Shown here: piece by piece, positions 1 to 8,729 of the stretch
How positions within the stretch are numbered: position 1 is the first letter of the stretch
Layout of the letters: every line of letters begins with the position of its first letter
Assembly: GCF_052119585.1 (NCBI RefSeq)
Contig: NZ_JBGQOJ010000034.1
Location: 1-29,106 of the forward strand
Length of the DNA: 29,106 nucleotides
Direction: 5' to 3'
Source of the DNA: JBGQOJ01 sp052119585
Lineage (GTDB): Bacteria > Pseudomonadota > Alphaproteobacteria > Rhodobacterales > Rhodobacteraceae
The notes under the pieces: model-generated
Databases searched by the model: none
What the model saw: only the letters and a program-made list of their open reading frames with translations
Told to the model about the DNA's origin: nothing
Made by a program: the position numbers and the translations under genes

Positions 1-276
1 CAGTGGTCTCCGGCCACCTTCAAACCGGTAGCGCCGAGGTGTGGAGCTGAAAACTCGTAAAAATCGAGGTGCCCTTAAGTATTTAAGAAAGAGAGTTTGG
101 GAGACCTTACAGGTAAGCCTGCGGACAGGTTGCTTGCGCCCCATAGATAAGTTTCATGATTAGGGCACTCTTCTGGGATGAAAAACCAGATCCGGATAGT
201 CCTTGACCAGATGTTAGGAAGTGATCTCGCCTCGTCCAAGTGAAGATGTTCCGGTTTTCTGCTAAAAGGCCTCAGG
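1..276. other. Non-coding left flank, no gene recognised
   Basis: I see no convincing gene in this stretch. The open frames crossing it on both strands have no family-like sequence, and they run on into a dispersed repeat that recurs at two other non-coding sites, so they are most likely chance frames. There is no obvious hairpin terminator or promoter that I can support. Confidence 0.5.
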
Positions 277-422
277 GCTTGCGAAGTCCTAGAAAGAATG
301 TCTCGGCCCGATGGGGATGCCTTTTGCTGCCACCGACGTCCTGGGGTCTTAACCTCCATGCTGGGCGGATAGCCTGCCCTATCGCCCTCAGACTCAATGT
401 GCAGCCCGCTGAGTGGGGTCCG
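277..422. repeat. Dispersed repeat, copy A (most diverged)
   Basis: First of three related non-coding segments in the window. It carries the invariant core GATGGGGATGCCTTTTGCTG starting at 310, preceded by a GAAGTCCTAGA block at about 282 and followed by a CCTCC block. Near 388-416 there is a hairpin-forming segment (CTCAG ... CTGAG) containing CTCAATGTGCAGCCCG. Copies B (about 12113) and C (about 13235) have the same blocks in the same order and orientation. Copy A differs most from the others. Its function is unknown; it could be a mobile non-coding element or part of an insertion hotspot. Confidence 0.8.
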
Positions 423-631
423 CGCTCCGCGGCCACCACTGGGAGGATGCACGGCGCTAAGCGCTCCAGCGAGTCTGGTATTGAGTCTGGGGGCGTTCCA
501 GCGCGGGTTCTTAAGTCATTTTGTCTAGCGCGCCACTTTAAGGCAAGGTCAGATGGCGTTTTGGCGGCAAACGGCTCTCAAGCTGGAAGCAGTATTTGTC
601 TGTTGTCGGTGTTCGCTGGGCTTCTCAGCTC
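423..631. other. Intergenic, no gene recognised
   Basis: Non-coding stretch between repeat copy A and the palindrome at 632. Open frames here are short and without recognisable family features. Confidence 0.4.
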
Positions 632-645
632 GTAGATTAATCTAC
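632..645. promoter_or_regulatory. Perfect 14-bp palindrome GTAGATTAATCTAC, probable operator
   Basis: The sequence GTAGATTAATCTAC is a perfect palindrome overlapping the stop codon (642-644) of the minus-strand regulator-like gene. An almost identical site, GGTAGATCAATCTACC, lies 35 bp upstream of that gene's start. Paired sites with the same half-site GTAGAT suggest binding by a dimeric protein, most simply the product of the intervening gene. The binding is inferred; the palindromes are seen directly. Confidence 0.55.
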
Positions 646-1184
646 ACGCTCGAATTTGCTTTCAACCATAATGCCAGCGCAGCCATCATCCTCGAATTGA
701 TCCGGGTGCCTCTGACAATTGCGGTCGGCAAAGACGCATCAAGTCGTTTGAAACCCAGTTCTTCTGCGACATCCCCCGGCTTGAGTTTTCGCTTGTCCAT
801 TATGTCCTGAATCCGTTCGGCTATCTTGGGCTGAAGTTCGTGGTAGGTGGGCGCGGGCCTTTTCGATGTCGCAGCGGTGATGCTTGTGGGACTTGCAGAG
901 GTCATGCTTACGGCCGCAGGGGGCTTGACGCCGGAAGTTGCTATTAGCGGGGAGGCCATACCTATGTGCGCGAGAAACGCATGCTTTTCGGCAGATGTCG
1001 ATCTGTCCCATGCATTTGTCATTTCCTGAAGGCGTGTGCGCGGCTTTTTTAACCCCGCTTTCCTGAACGCTTGGGCCTTGCTTAATCGACCCGCAACAAC
1101 GTCGGCGAAAAGTGCCGGGTGCTCCGTTTTGAGCCGATCCTCGTAGTATTCGTTGTCGCGAATTTGTTTCACGGGCGGGTCCAC
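642..1184 (-). CDS. Small probable DNA-binding protein (HTH-like), possible autoregulator
   Basis: This 180-residue protein starts at a GTG codon; a second in-frame GTG (1170) would give a protein four residues shorter, and neither start has a strong ribosome site. Residues about 15-75 (LKTEHPALFADVVAGRLSKA, then a W...S..EK.AFL pattern) resemble N-terminal segments of phage or plasmid DNA-binding proteins whose helices follow 'leave-in AG' motifs. Residues about 120-180 contain DIMDKRKLKPGDVAEELGF, a plausible helix-turn-helix. The middle (about 80-110) is a low-complexity Ser/Ala/Thr linker. Two matching palindromes bracket the gene, which supports a repressor-like role. It lies downstream of res, separated by about 145 bp, and could regulate the island. 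I do not recognise a named family. Confidence 0.6.
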   Translation of the reverse strand: MDPPVKQIRDNEYYEDRLKTEHPALFADVVAGRLSKAQAFRKAGLKKPRTRLQEMTNAWDRSTSAEKHAFLAHIGMASPLIATSGVKPPAAVSMTSASPTSITAATSKRPAPTYHELQPKIAERIQDIMDKRKLKPGDVAEELGFKRLDASLPTAIVRGTRINSRMMAALALWLKANSSV

Positions 1185-1218
1185 TGCTTGTTTGGATGTA
1201 AAGTGTAATGGGCGACAC

Positions 1219-1234
1219 GGTAGATCAATCTACC
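1219..1234. promoter_or_regulatory. Palindrome GGTAGATCAATCTACC, probable operator
   Basis: Two 7-base arms, GGTAGAT and ATCTACC, around a CA centre. It lies 35 bp upstream of the GTG start of the HTH-like gene, where a repressor would act. The half-site GTAGAT is shared with the perfect palindrome at 632-645 at the other end of the gene. Its role as an operator is inferred from position and symmetry. Confidence 0.6.
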
Positions 1235-1329
1235 GCAGAAAAAGTAAACTATGGCTGTTGCGCCAACCGAGGTCTTTTATGACCATTGAAGTTCATTCCG
1301 CATTATAATGAAATCTAACGCCGCTCCAG

Positions 1330-4300
1330 CTAGACGATATCTTTAACCAGAGCCATCAAGTCGGAGTAGCTCGTTACGACATCGTATTTCACACGATCTT
1401 CATTAATCCGGCGACCTATTTCATCAAAGAACTTGCGGGCGCATTTGATCTTGGTCTGTTCCAGTTCCCGCATCTTCATTGAAGGCAAATCTGATTTTGT
1501 TTCTGCGACAAAATAGATGTGCTTTACGCCGCCCTCCTTAAAGGCAATCGCCCAGTCTGGATTATAATCCCCAACCGGCGTCGGGATCAGGAAGCCGCGT
1601 GGCAGCTTGGAATAAACGATCACCTCGGTGCTGGTGTCGAGGTCCCTGACAAAATCACGTTCAACTTTTGAATCTACGATGGCGTAGTCATAGACGTGGT
1701 TTTTCAGTTTCTCTGTCGCCTTCTTGAAGTCGTTCCCGGTTTCGCCGGCCGTGAAGAGCTCTGAGCCGTATTGCCCAGCCACAGCATCATAGGTCAGCTT
1801 CTCGATGATCGCGGTTGCCTTCTGCTCTTGAATCAGGTGCGAGGCGTCAGCGATGAACTGTTCGGGGTTTTTTGCAAACTCACCGAATTTTGCCGGTTGA
1901 ATCCCGGCGAGGATTTCCCCCACCGTCTTGCGGGTTAGATCCGTGTTCTGCCCGATCGTCCCAATAAGGTCGTAGGACACGCGGGAATGGGCGCTCTTGC
2001 CAGTTTCCGTGCTTAGCTTGCCTTGGACGAAGGCTTCCCCGGCGCGCAGGCTATCATCGGTCACGTCATCGGACATGGTGCCTTCGGTCACTAGATACTG
2101 CAGCGGCGCAACCTGCAGGTCGCGTTCCAGTCGGTCAATGCAGCTCTTCACTAATGCGGTGCTGTCGAATTCGACCTGATAGACGGCCTTACGGTTAATC
2201 CGGCGCCAAAGCTCTTGAAACTCTTTCCGGTTAAAATTGGCATTCAGGCGGTTTTTCTTAGGTGCGCGTCCGTCGCTGAACATATCGTCGACAGTTCCAC
2301 CATTGAAGACGGTGTCAATCAGGGTGAAGACGGCGTCGCGGTGTGCCTCCAACTCTTCAGGCAACTCGGCTAGTGCCTCGGCCTTGCGGGCCTCATGGTA
2401 AGCAGCCGTGATGTGGCCATCATCATCCACATAGTCGTTCTTGAGCAGGAACCGTTCCAGCTTTTTCGCCAGGGACTTTTCCAGCACTAGTTCCAAGTCG
2501 CCCGTTTTGAGGGTCTTGCCATCGAAATACTCAGCATCCGCTTGTTTAGGCCGAGCTGACAGGTTCTCGACGATCTCCTTTTGCAGCCCGGTCACGAACC
2601 CCTTGTAGCTTTCGGATGCCACCACGGTCAGAATGTTGATGTCGTGAACGGTGCTAGGATGATCCATTCGCTCACCGTTGCGGTCAACGGCGATCCGCAG
2701 GCCTCGTCCCACCTCTTGTCGCCGGGAAATCGTATTCTGGCTTTCATTGTGTTTGAGCATGCACATCACGAACACATTCGGGTTATCCCAGCCTTCACGC
2801 AGAGCCGAATGAGAAAATATGAACCGCGTGGGTTCCGCGAAAGACAGCAGGCGCTCCTTGTCCTTCAGGATCAGGTCGTAATCACTGGACTCCGTCGACT
2901 GCCCCGCTAACTCGCCTCGTGCTGCGGCCTTCGGATCGGTCATCCGTCCCTTCTTGTCGATCGAGAAATACCCGCGATGGGTTTTGCCAACTTCGATCCC
3001 CTGCAGATAAGTGCGGTATTCGACGTTCTCTAACGGCAACTCACCAAGCAGGTCATTCACCGCCTGCGCGTATTCCTCTTCGAATACGCGGGCATACTCG
3101 CCTTTTTCGTCGTTCTTCGAGTAATCACGATACTTCACCACCTCGTCGATGAAAAACAGCGACAGCACCTTGATACCGCGCGCAAACAGCATCTGCTCGC
3201 GCTCCAGATGGGCCGAAATTGTCTCACGGATCTGGATGCGGCGGATATCGCGTTCGGTCACATCGCCCGAGGCCTCGCCCGCGTGCAGGATATCGCCGTT
3301 GGTGAAATGCACTGTGTCGTCCCGCGCGTCGATATTTCTCACGACAAAACCCTTGTAGGCTTCCAGTCCTTTGGACAGATCGAACAGGTTCCGCCCCTGT
3401 TCCAGTTTCCTCAATATCCGTTTGATCCCACTCTGCATCTTCACCTCGATGTCGACCCAAGCGACCGGAGCGGCGCTTGAGGTCTCGATACGGTGTAGGA
3501 ACAGATAGGGATTTGTCCCACTCAAGCCCTTGGTTTCCACGCCACGGACCTTGATCTTCTTGACCAGTTTCTGGTTGAATGCATCCACTGCATCTAAACG
3601 ATGCACTTTGTTGTGCATCGTCTTGTGCGTTGCGGAATAGCGCAGAATGAACAACGGGTTGAACTTGGGCAGAGCCTCTTGCGTGGCAGGGCCTTCCATC
3701 TTTTGTGGCTCGTCCAAAATCAAAATGGGCCGGTTCTTTGCGATTACGTCGATGGGCTTGCGTGACTGAAAATCATCCAGTTCGTCATAGATCCGCCGGT
3801 TATCCGCACCAGAGGCATTGAACGCCTGCACGTTGATCACCATCACGTTGATCCCGGCATCCGACGAAAAACTTTCCAGCTCGTGCAGGCGCTTGGAGTT
3901 ATAAACGAACGCCCGCACCTTCTTTCCATACTCCTGCTGGAAATGATCCGCCGTCATCTGGATCGACTTGGCAACACCTTCGCGGATCGCCACGCTTGGC
4001 ACCATGATGATGAATTTGGACCAGCCATAGCGCTTGTGCATCTCGAACATGGTCTTGATGTAGACATAGGTCTTGCCCGTGCCTGTCTCCATCTCGACAT
4101 CCAGATTGATCCGCGCGCCGGGCTTGTAGCTGGCGGGCTTTTTCTTGCCCTTGTCATCGGACGCATGCGTCAGACTGTCCGACGGGGGCAGCATCGCACG
4201 GCGCTGGAGCGTGCGGATGTTTTCCAACAATACATCCTCGGGCAGCTTCAAGGGGGCATTGCCGAACCCGTCCACCTCGAGTCGTGACTGTGCGGCCATA

Positions 4301-4413
4301 CCGGGGTCAATGGTGTATTTCAGCACGTCCTGTCGGGGCTGGCCGATGAAACAATTTACCACCGCATCGACTGCATTGGTCTGATAGGTTTGCGACTTGA
4401 ACTTGATCTTCAT
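1330..4413 (-). CDS. res: Type III-like restriction subunit Res (DEAD-family helicase-nuclease)
   Basis: At 1027 residues this is the size expected of a type III Res subunit. An N-terminal Q-motif-like segment (FKSQTYQTNAV) is followed by Walker A ETGTGKT (109-115), motif II DEPQ (234-237), motif III SATH (260-263) and a motif VI region with SRRQEVGRGLRIAV. The C-terminus has a PD-(D/E)XK nuclease site: NPDW with Asp953, then AETK with Glu971 and Lys973. The protein would translocate on and cut DNA in complex with Mod. It is the last gene of the five-gene minus-strand operon, 61 bp after the ATP-binding gene. That gap holds a duplicated 11-bp sequence and no strong ribosome site. No motif is missing, so it should be active. 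Confidence 0.93.
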   Translation of the reverse strand: MKIKFKSQTYQTNAVDAVVNCFIGQPRQDVLKYTIDPGMAAQSRLEVDGFGNAPLKLPEDVLLENIRTLQRRAMLPPSDSLTHASDDKGKKKPASYKPGARINLDVEMETGTGKTYVYIKTMFEMHKRYGWSKFIIMVPSVAIREGVAKSIQMTADHFQQEYGKKVRAFVYNSKRLHELESFSSDAGINVMVINVQAFNASGADNRRIYDELDDFQSRKPIDVIAKNRPILILDEPQKMEGPATQEALPKFNPLFILRYSATHKTMHNKVHRLDAVDAFNQKLVKKIKVRGVETKGLSGTNPYLFLHRIETSSAAPVAWVDIEVKMQSGIKRILRKLEQGRNLFDLSKGLEAYKGFVVRNIDARDDTVHFTNGDILHAGEASGDVTERDIRRIQIRETISAHLEREQMLFARGIKVLSLFFIDEVVKYRDYSKNDEKGEYARVFEEEYAQAVNDLLGELPLENVEYRTYLQGIEVGKTHRGYFSIDKKGRMTDPKAAARGELAGQSTESSDYDLILKDKERLLSFAEPTRFIFSHSALREGWDNPNVFVMCMLKHNESQNTISRRQEVGRGLRIAVDRNGERMDHPSTVHDINILTVVASESYKGFVTGLQKEIVENLSARPKQADAEYFDGKTLKTGDLELVLEKSLAKKLERFLLKNDYVDDDGHITAAYHEARKAEALAELPEELEAHRDAVFTLIDTVFNGGTVDDMFSDGRAPKKNRLNANFNRKEFQELWRRINRKAVYQVEFDSTALVKSCIDRLERDLQVAPLQYLVTEGTMSDDVTDDSLRAGEAFVQGKLSTETGKSAHSRVSYDLIGTIGQNTDLTRKTVGEILAGIQPAKFGEFAKNPEQFIADASHLIQEQKATAIIEKLTYDAVAGQYGSELFTAGETGNDFKKATEKLKNHVYDYAIVDSKVERDFVRDLDTSTEVIVYSKLPRGFLIPTPVGDYNPDWAIAFKEGGVKHIYFVAETKSDLPSMKMRELEQTKIKCARKFFDEIGRRINEDRVKYDVVTSYSDLMALVKDIV

Positions 4414-4438
4414 GGCAGCCGCTTTCTTAAATCCGGTG

Positions 4439-4461
4439 TTTCTTTCGTAATTTCTTTCGTA
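4439..4461. repeat. Tandem 11-bp duplication TTTCTTTCGTA in the res leader
   Basis: Two copies of TTTCTTTCGTA (4439-4449 and 4451-4461) are separated by one base, in the short gap before res. On the coding (minus) strand they read TACGAAAGAAA, a purine-rich leader about 26-48 bases upstream of the res start. They could affect translation or be a small protein-binding site, or simply be a local slippage duplication. Confidence 0.6.
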
Positions 4462-4474
4462 GGATGTTCTTGTT

Positions 4475-6142
4475 TCATTCGCACAGCTCCCATTGTGGGG
4501 CAGGTTTGGAGCCAGCGTTGAAAATCACATCCTTACGCCGTAAGCCACTGAGAAGGTTTCCGATTTTGTTTCTCTTCTGCGTGTCATCCAAGGCGTCGCT
4601 TAACTTGTCCCAGAGCAGATCATCAACGTCCTTTCGTGAAGCGCTGCCGAACTTTCGTAAAAACTCAACCACCATGTCCGCGTAATGCTGATCGTCAAAT
4701 GCACGGGTCTTGATGTATTTGGCCTTCTTGGACGATGCAGCCGCGACAGCAGCCGAGACGCGGAACCGAGGTTTGCGCCCCTCAACCAGCCCCTTGCGCT
4801 TCAGCGCCTGGATCGCCGCATCCGGCACCTCCAGCCCTTTCTGGACCCGGTCGAGCGCCAGCACGTCGGTCAGCTTCAAGCCGCCGTTTTCCATCAGCAC
4901 GCGTGTGTAGGCCGGATCAACAACCCCGCCATAGACTGTCATCACCACCGCATCGCCTGACACCTCATAATCCGGCATCGGCAGATAGCGTTTGCGCTGC
5001 GTTTCATACATCCGCTGAATTCCGTAACCCATCTGGTCGATCATGTTCAGTTCGACCATTGCCTGCACCAGATAGGGGTTGCGATACCCCCTCGGTGTCT
5101 TGTCGCCGCGCACATAATCCTCGGGCGCGCCCTCAAAGAACCTGCCTGCGTTTTCCAACACCAAGCGATCCGGCCGCTCGGTCACGATGATCCGCTGGTT
5201 CTGGCGGTAATCCTGATGGGCGATGCAGTTGTGCAGCGCTTCCAGGACCACCTTCTGATCGTATTTCGACACCTCATGCGGCAGCAATTCGTCATCGGGG
5301 AGCAGGCGCAGCTGGATGTTGCGGATACGTTGATACAGCTGCGAGGTCGCCAGCAGGAATGGCGGGCCGAAGTGTTCATAGGCCGTCTCCGGCCCGACCA
5401 GCTTCCATGTCATCTGTGCGGGATGGGGAGACAGCAGGTAGGCGCTTTCCGCACGCCCCAAGAGCAACAGCGCCGTGCGGGTCACCTGTCCGCGTTGGGT
5501 CAACTTGGCGCGGTCCAGCAGGGTCGCCACCGGCCAGCCGCGCACCTCATCCGCGTCAATCCGGTTTTGATGCTTCAGCGCAAAGTCACTCCGCGCGCGT
5601 TCCACCGCCTGTGGGTCCAGATCATCCAGCGTGGCGCCGTCCACCACCTGCGCGCTCCAGTCGGTGTCCAGCGTCTGGGCGCGGATTTCATCCTGCTTGG
5701 CCAGCCCCAACGGCGACAGGCTTTCGCCCGAACGGGCATAGAAATGTCCCTGCCACGCAATCGGAATGCCACGCGGCGCGGGCGGGATTTCCAGCATCAC
5801 CACCCGTTTGCCGTCCACATCCACCTCGTGGATCTGGCGAAAGGTGGTGCTTGGGTCTGCCCCTTGGGATATCTGCTGTTTTAAGCTGTCCAGCCGTTCG
5901 CGTTCCGGTCGATAGTTGGTGCCCACCACCGCGCGGGTCTTGTTGCTGACGCCGAACACCAACCAGCCCGCATCGACGTCGCGCAGGTTCGCCTCGTTCG
6001 CGAGGGCCGAGAAATAGCGCCCGATCTTGTCGGTGTCATAGTCGTGCGACACCTCCTTGAACTCGACCACCTCGTTTTCCCAGGTGGCGATCAGGTCGGT
6101 CAGTTTCTGGCCCAGAACGGAGTTGTGCGCGGCGGGGGTCAT
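4475..6142 (-). CDS. AlbA_2 (Schlafen-type) / GHKL ATP-binding protein of the R-M operon
   Basis: This 555-residue protein begins with an AlbA_2-type domain (about residues 15-140; ENEVVEFKE, then a GWLVFGVSN segment), often annotated as a RecG-related or Schlafen-like DNA-binding domain. Residues about 295-380 match the C-terminal ATP-binding module of that family: HNCIAHQDY (304-312), ENAGRFFEG (330-338) and the segment ending in MGYGIQRM. The C-terminal 170 residues look like winged-helix DNA-binding segments. The start codon overlaps the mod stop by one base (TGATG), so translation is coupled to mod. Proteins of this type occur as regulators or accessory factors of defence loci; the exact role here is unknown. 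Confidence 0.8.
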   Translation of the reverse strand: MTPAAHNSVLGQKLTDLIATWENEVVEFKEVSHDYDTDKIGRYFSALANEANLRDVDAGWLVFGVSNKTRAVVGTNYRPERERLDSLKQQISQGADPSTTFRQIHEVDVDGKRVVMLEIPPAPRGIPIAWQGHFYARSGESLSPLGLAKQDEIRAQTLDTDWSAQVVDGATLDDLDPQAVERARSDFALKHQNRIDADEVRGWPVATLLDRAKLTQRGQVTRTALLLLGRAESAYLLSPHPAQMTWKLVGPETAYEHFGPPFLLATSQLYQRIRNIQLRLLPDDELLPHEVSKYDQKVVLEALHNCIAHQDYRQNQRIIVTERPDRLVLENAGRFFEGAPEDYVRGDKTPRGYRNPYLVQAMVELNMIDQMGYGIQRMYETQRKRYLPMPDYEVSGDAVVMTVYGGVVDPAYTRVLMENGGLKLTDVLALDRVQKGLEVPDAAIQALKRKGLVEGRKPRFRVSAAVAAASSKKAKYIKTRAFDDQHYADMVVEFLRKFGSASRKDVDDLLWDKLSDALDDTQKRNKIGNLLSGLRRKDVIFNAGSKPAPQWELCE

Positions 6143-8037
6143 CAGATCGCTTTGACTTCGGTGTCGGGCGAGAGGGATTTGAATATCTGTTTCACGTTGA
6201 TCTTGGTTGCGTCGTCCTTGAAGCCTGTGTCCTTGAACACCACGCGCAGGGGTTTGCGGGTGGCGAGGGTTTTGACCAGCGTCTCGTCCACGCCGTTGTC
6301 AAAGCACGCGATCAGGGCGGTGCCGGCAACGGTAAAGACGGTCTTGCCGTCAAGGCTCTCGCGGGTGATGGGCAGGGTCAGATCGACGCCCCAGTCGAGC
6401 AGCACCTGAAACAGCAGGTCCTCGGGGGTGCGGTCCGGCTTGATATTGTCCACGCGGGTCAGCAGGTCAGCCTGTGTCGTGGCGTCAGGGGTGTAATAGA
6501 CATCGGCCATGTTCGAGCTGTCGATTTTCAGCACGCGAAAGCCCACATCGCGATTCCAGTCGGGGTGACACTCGCCCTCAAGGATTTTCGCGCCAGCGCG
6601 GCGGATTCGCTCTTTGGAGATTTCGGCGATGGTGGAGAAGCCGTTGTTTGCCGCTTCCGACTTTTCAGGCACATCTTCCGGAATTTGAACAACAATAAAA
6701 CGCCGGTTTTCACCTGTTTCCGCACATACCTTAAATAGCGCATGTGCGGTAGAGCCCGACCCACCAAAAAAATCTAGGATTAAGTCATCCCTCGAGCTCC
6801 CAATACGCAATATCTCGGCTAACAAGCGTGTTGGCTTTGGAAACGTGAAGACCTTTTTCTTTCCAAAGAGGTCATTTACCTCTTTTGATCCCTCATTGTT
6901 GTGTCCAAACTCAGTGAACGGCCACCATGTGGATGGAACGACGCCAGATTGAACCTCACTTAGGTATCTTTTCATTCGCGGCTTTTTATAGCCTTGATCA
7001 GGCCCCCAATAAAGGCGACCCTCCTTCTCTTTTTTTTCATGGTTTTCTCGTGAATACCGCCACGCGTTCTCGCCAGGCCAAATTTCTTCACCAGTTCTTG
7101 GGTTAGTAATTGGATAATTGAGCGTGGGGCGATCAGCAATAGAATTGTTGCTTATGTAATTGTCTGATGCCCACGGCCCTCTCGGATCGCTATCTGGGTT
7201 CTTATAACGTTCATCTTGCTTCTCTGAACGCGGAAGGAGATTTCGCGCGAAGTCCTCTGACCTCCGATAAACGATAATATGATCATGCATATCTGCGATG
7301 CCGGGATCATCATTGGAAACTGCATATTTCTTCTGCCAGACAATATTGGCGAAGAAGTTTTCTTCGCCAAAAACCTCGTCACCAATTTTTCTAAGGTTTG
7401 CCACCTCATTATCGTCGATACTGATGAAGATAACACCATCACTTCTAAGAAGTGATCTAGCCAACTTCAAACGCGAAAACATCATCGTCAACCAAGCCGA
7501 ATGAAACCGCCCATTCGATTGCGAATTCGCCACCAGCCGGTTACCCGCCTCATCCACCTGATTTGACTTCGCCAGAAACTCCGCCGTGCTTTCGGCAAAG
7601 TCATCGGCGTAAACAAAATCATTCCCCGTATTATAGGGCGGGTCGATATAGATCATCTTGACCTTGCCCAAATACGTCTCTTGCAGCAGTTTCAGCGCCT
7701 CTAGGTTATCGCCCTCGATGAACAGGTTGCGGGTGGTGTCAAAATCCACACTTTCCGCGCGCACGGGCCGCAGTGTTTTGGCAATCGGCGCGTTGGCCGT
7801 GATCAGCGCCTGCCGCTTGCCCGGCCAATCCAGATGATACCGCTCTTGCGGCCCCTCAACGATGCTGTCCGACAGTTCCTGACGCAGCAGGTCAAAATCC
7901 ACCCGCAAGGCGGGCGCGCCGTCCTGCCCCGCAGCCTCGGTCACACACCCCGGAAACAGCGCGCGGATCTTGGCGATATTGTCTTGCTTCAGGTCGGGGC
8001 TGTGCATCTTCAGCTTGGTCATTGGGGTGTCGGTCAT
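6142..8037 (-). CDS. mod: Type III-like adenine-specific DNA methyltransferase Mod
   Basis: A 631-residue beta-class N6-adenine methyltransferase. The catalytic motif DPPY is at residues 132-135, followed by the variable target-recognition region (about 240-400) and then the SAM-binding motif FGGSG (424-428), the order expected for type III Mod. The protein should methylate adenine in a short asymmetric site and also direct Res. The gene starts 20 bp after the DUF4391 gene and overlaps the ATP-binding gene by one base. The central part (about 6690-7510) is visibly more AT-rich than both ends; the 60 bases 7081-7140 have 25 G+C, against 34 in 7681-7740. This fits exchange of the recognition domain by recombination. 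Confidence 0.94.
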   Translation of the reverse strand: MTDTPMTKLKMHSPDLKQDNIAKIRALFPGCVTEAAGQDGAPALRVDFDLLRQELSDSIVEGPQERYHLDWPGKRQALITANAPIAKTLRPVRAESVDFDTTRNLFIEGDNLEALKLLQETYLGKVKMIYIDPPYNTGNDFVYADDFAESTAEFLAKSNQVDEAGNRLVANSQSNGRFHSAWLTMMFSRLKLARSLLRSDGVIFISIDDNEVANLRKIGDEVFGEENFFANIVWQKKYAVSNDDPGIADMHDHIIVYRRSEDFARNLLPRSEKQDERYKNPDSDPRGPWASDNYISNNSIADRPTLNYPITNPRTGEEIWPGENAWRYSRENHEKKEKEGRLYWGPDQGYKKPRMKRYLSEVQSGVVPSTWWPFTEFGHNNEGSKEVNDLFGKKKVFTFPKPTRLLAEILRIGSSRDDLILDFFGGSGSTAHALFKVCAETGENRRFIVVQIPEDVPEKSEAANNGFSTIAEISKERIRRAGAKILEGECHPDWNRDVGFRVLKIDSSNMADVYYTPDATTQADLLTRVDNIKPDRTPEDLLFQVLLDWGVDLTLPITRESLDGKTVFTVAGTALIACFDNGVDETLVKTLATRKPLRVVFKDTGFKDDATKINVKQIFKSLSPDTEVKAI

Positions 8038-8057
8038 GGTCGGCCTTTCCTGCCCTG

Positions 8058-8729
8058 TTATGCGTCGGGCTTTTTCAAATGGTCGAATTGCGCCTGCGCC
8101 TCGGCCAATTGGCCGTGAAGGGTGACTTTGACGTTGAACTGGCTTTCGCGCCGCAAGCGGGATTCAAGCTGCGCAATCTCCCGCTCTTTTGCCCTGATTG
8201 CGGCAAGGCGCGCAAGGCGGGTTTCCACATCTTCCTGCGGTCGCGGGTCGATGGGCATGAGGGCGGACAGCAACCGATCATAGAGTGCGCCCATATTCAA
8301 CGCCACAGGCAATGTGGCGCGCGGAGCGTCCTGTGCCACCCAGTCCCCGCGCAACGGGTCCGACAGCACCCATTTGCCCCGCTCGGCACCCGACGGGCGC
8401 CTATAGGCGGCAGCGGGCTGGATCCGGTCGCCCGCCACAAGCTCGAACATCAGGGGGAAGGGAATGGCCCGGTCAATCGCGCGCAGGATATCGTCATGCA
8501 GAGCGTTGCCCTTGAGCGTCAGGCGAAACACCTGAATTTCCGGCACGGCGGAGGTTGCGGGCAGGTTCAGCGTTTCGGGGGCTAGCTTATGCGTCCATGT
8601 GATCTGATCCAGTTCCCGCACAAACCGATCCCGCAGCGCGGTGCCAACCTGACCAGCGTCATAGATGCGGGATTTCGGGATAACCCGTTTCAGTTTCGTC
8701 TGGTCAGGGTAGTCAAAGAGCGCGGTCAT
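8058..8729 (-). CDS. DUF4391-type accessory protein of the R-M/helicase operon
   Basis: This 223-residue protein has the features I associate with DUF4391: an opening LFDYPDQTKLKRVIPKSRIY segment, a middle FELVAGDRIQPAAAY strand region, and a charged C-terminal helix (about 165-220) likely to form a coiled coil. The family function is not established. The start overlaps the stop of the preceding SNF2 helicase gene by four bases (ATGA), so the two are translationally coupled and probably made in fixed ratio. The coiled coil suggests it bridges the SNF2 helicase to other subunits; that is inference. No catalytic motif is visible. Confidence 0.78.
   Translation of the reverse strand: MTALFDYPDQTKLKRVIPKSRIYDAGQVGTALRDRFVRELDQITWTHKLAPETLNLPATSAVPEIQVFRLTLKGNALHDDILRAIDRAIPFPLMFELVAGDRIQPAAAYRRPSGAERGKWVLSDPLRGDWVAQDAPRATLPVALNMGALYDRLLSALMPIDPRPQEDVETRLARLAAIRAKEREIAQLESRLRRESQFNVKVTLHGQLAEAQAQFDHLKKPDA

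Noticed and set aside
75..635. Open frames on both strands at the left end as genes
   Set aside because: They run through the dispersed repeat, lack family-like sequence and have no convincing ribosome site; similar frames arise at the other repeat copies.
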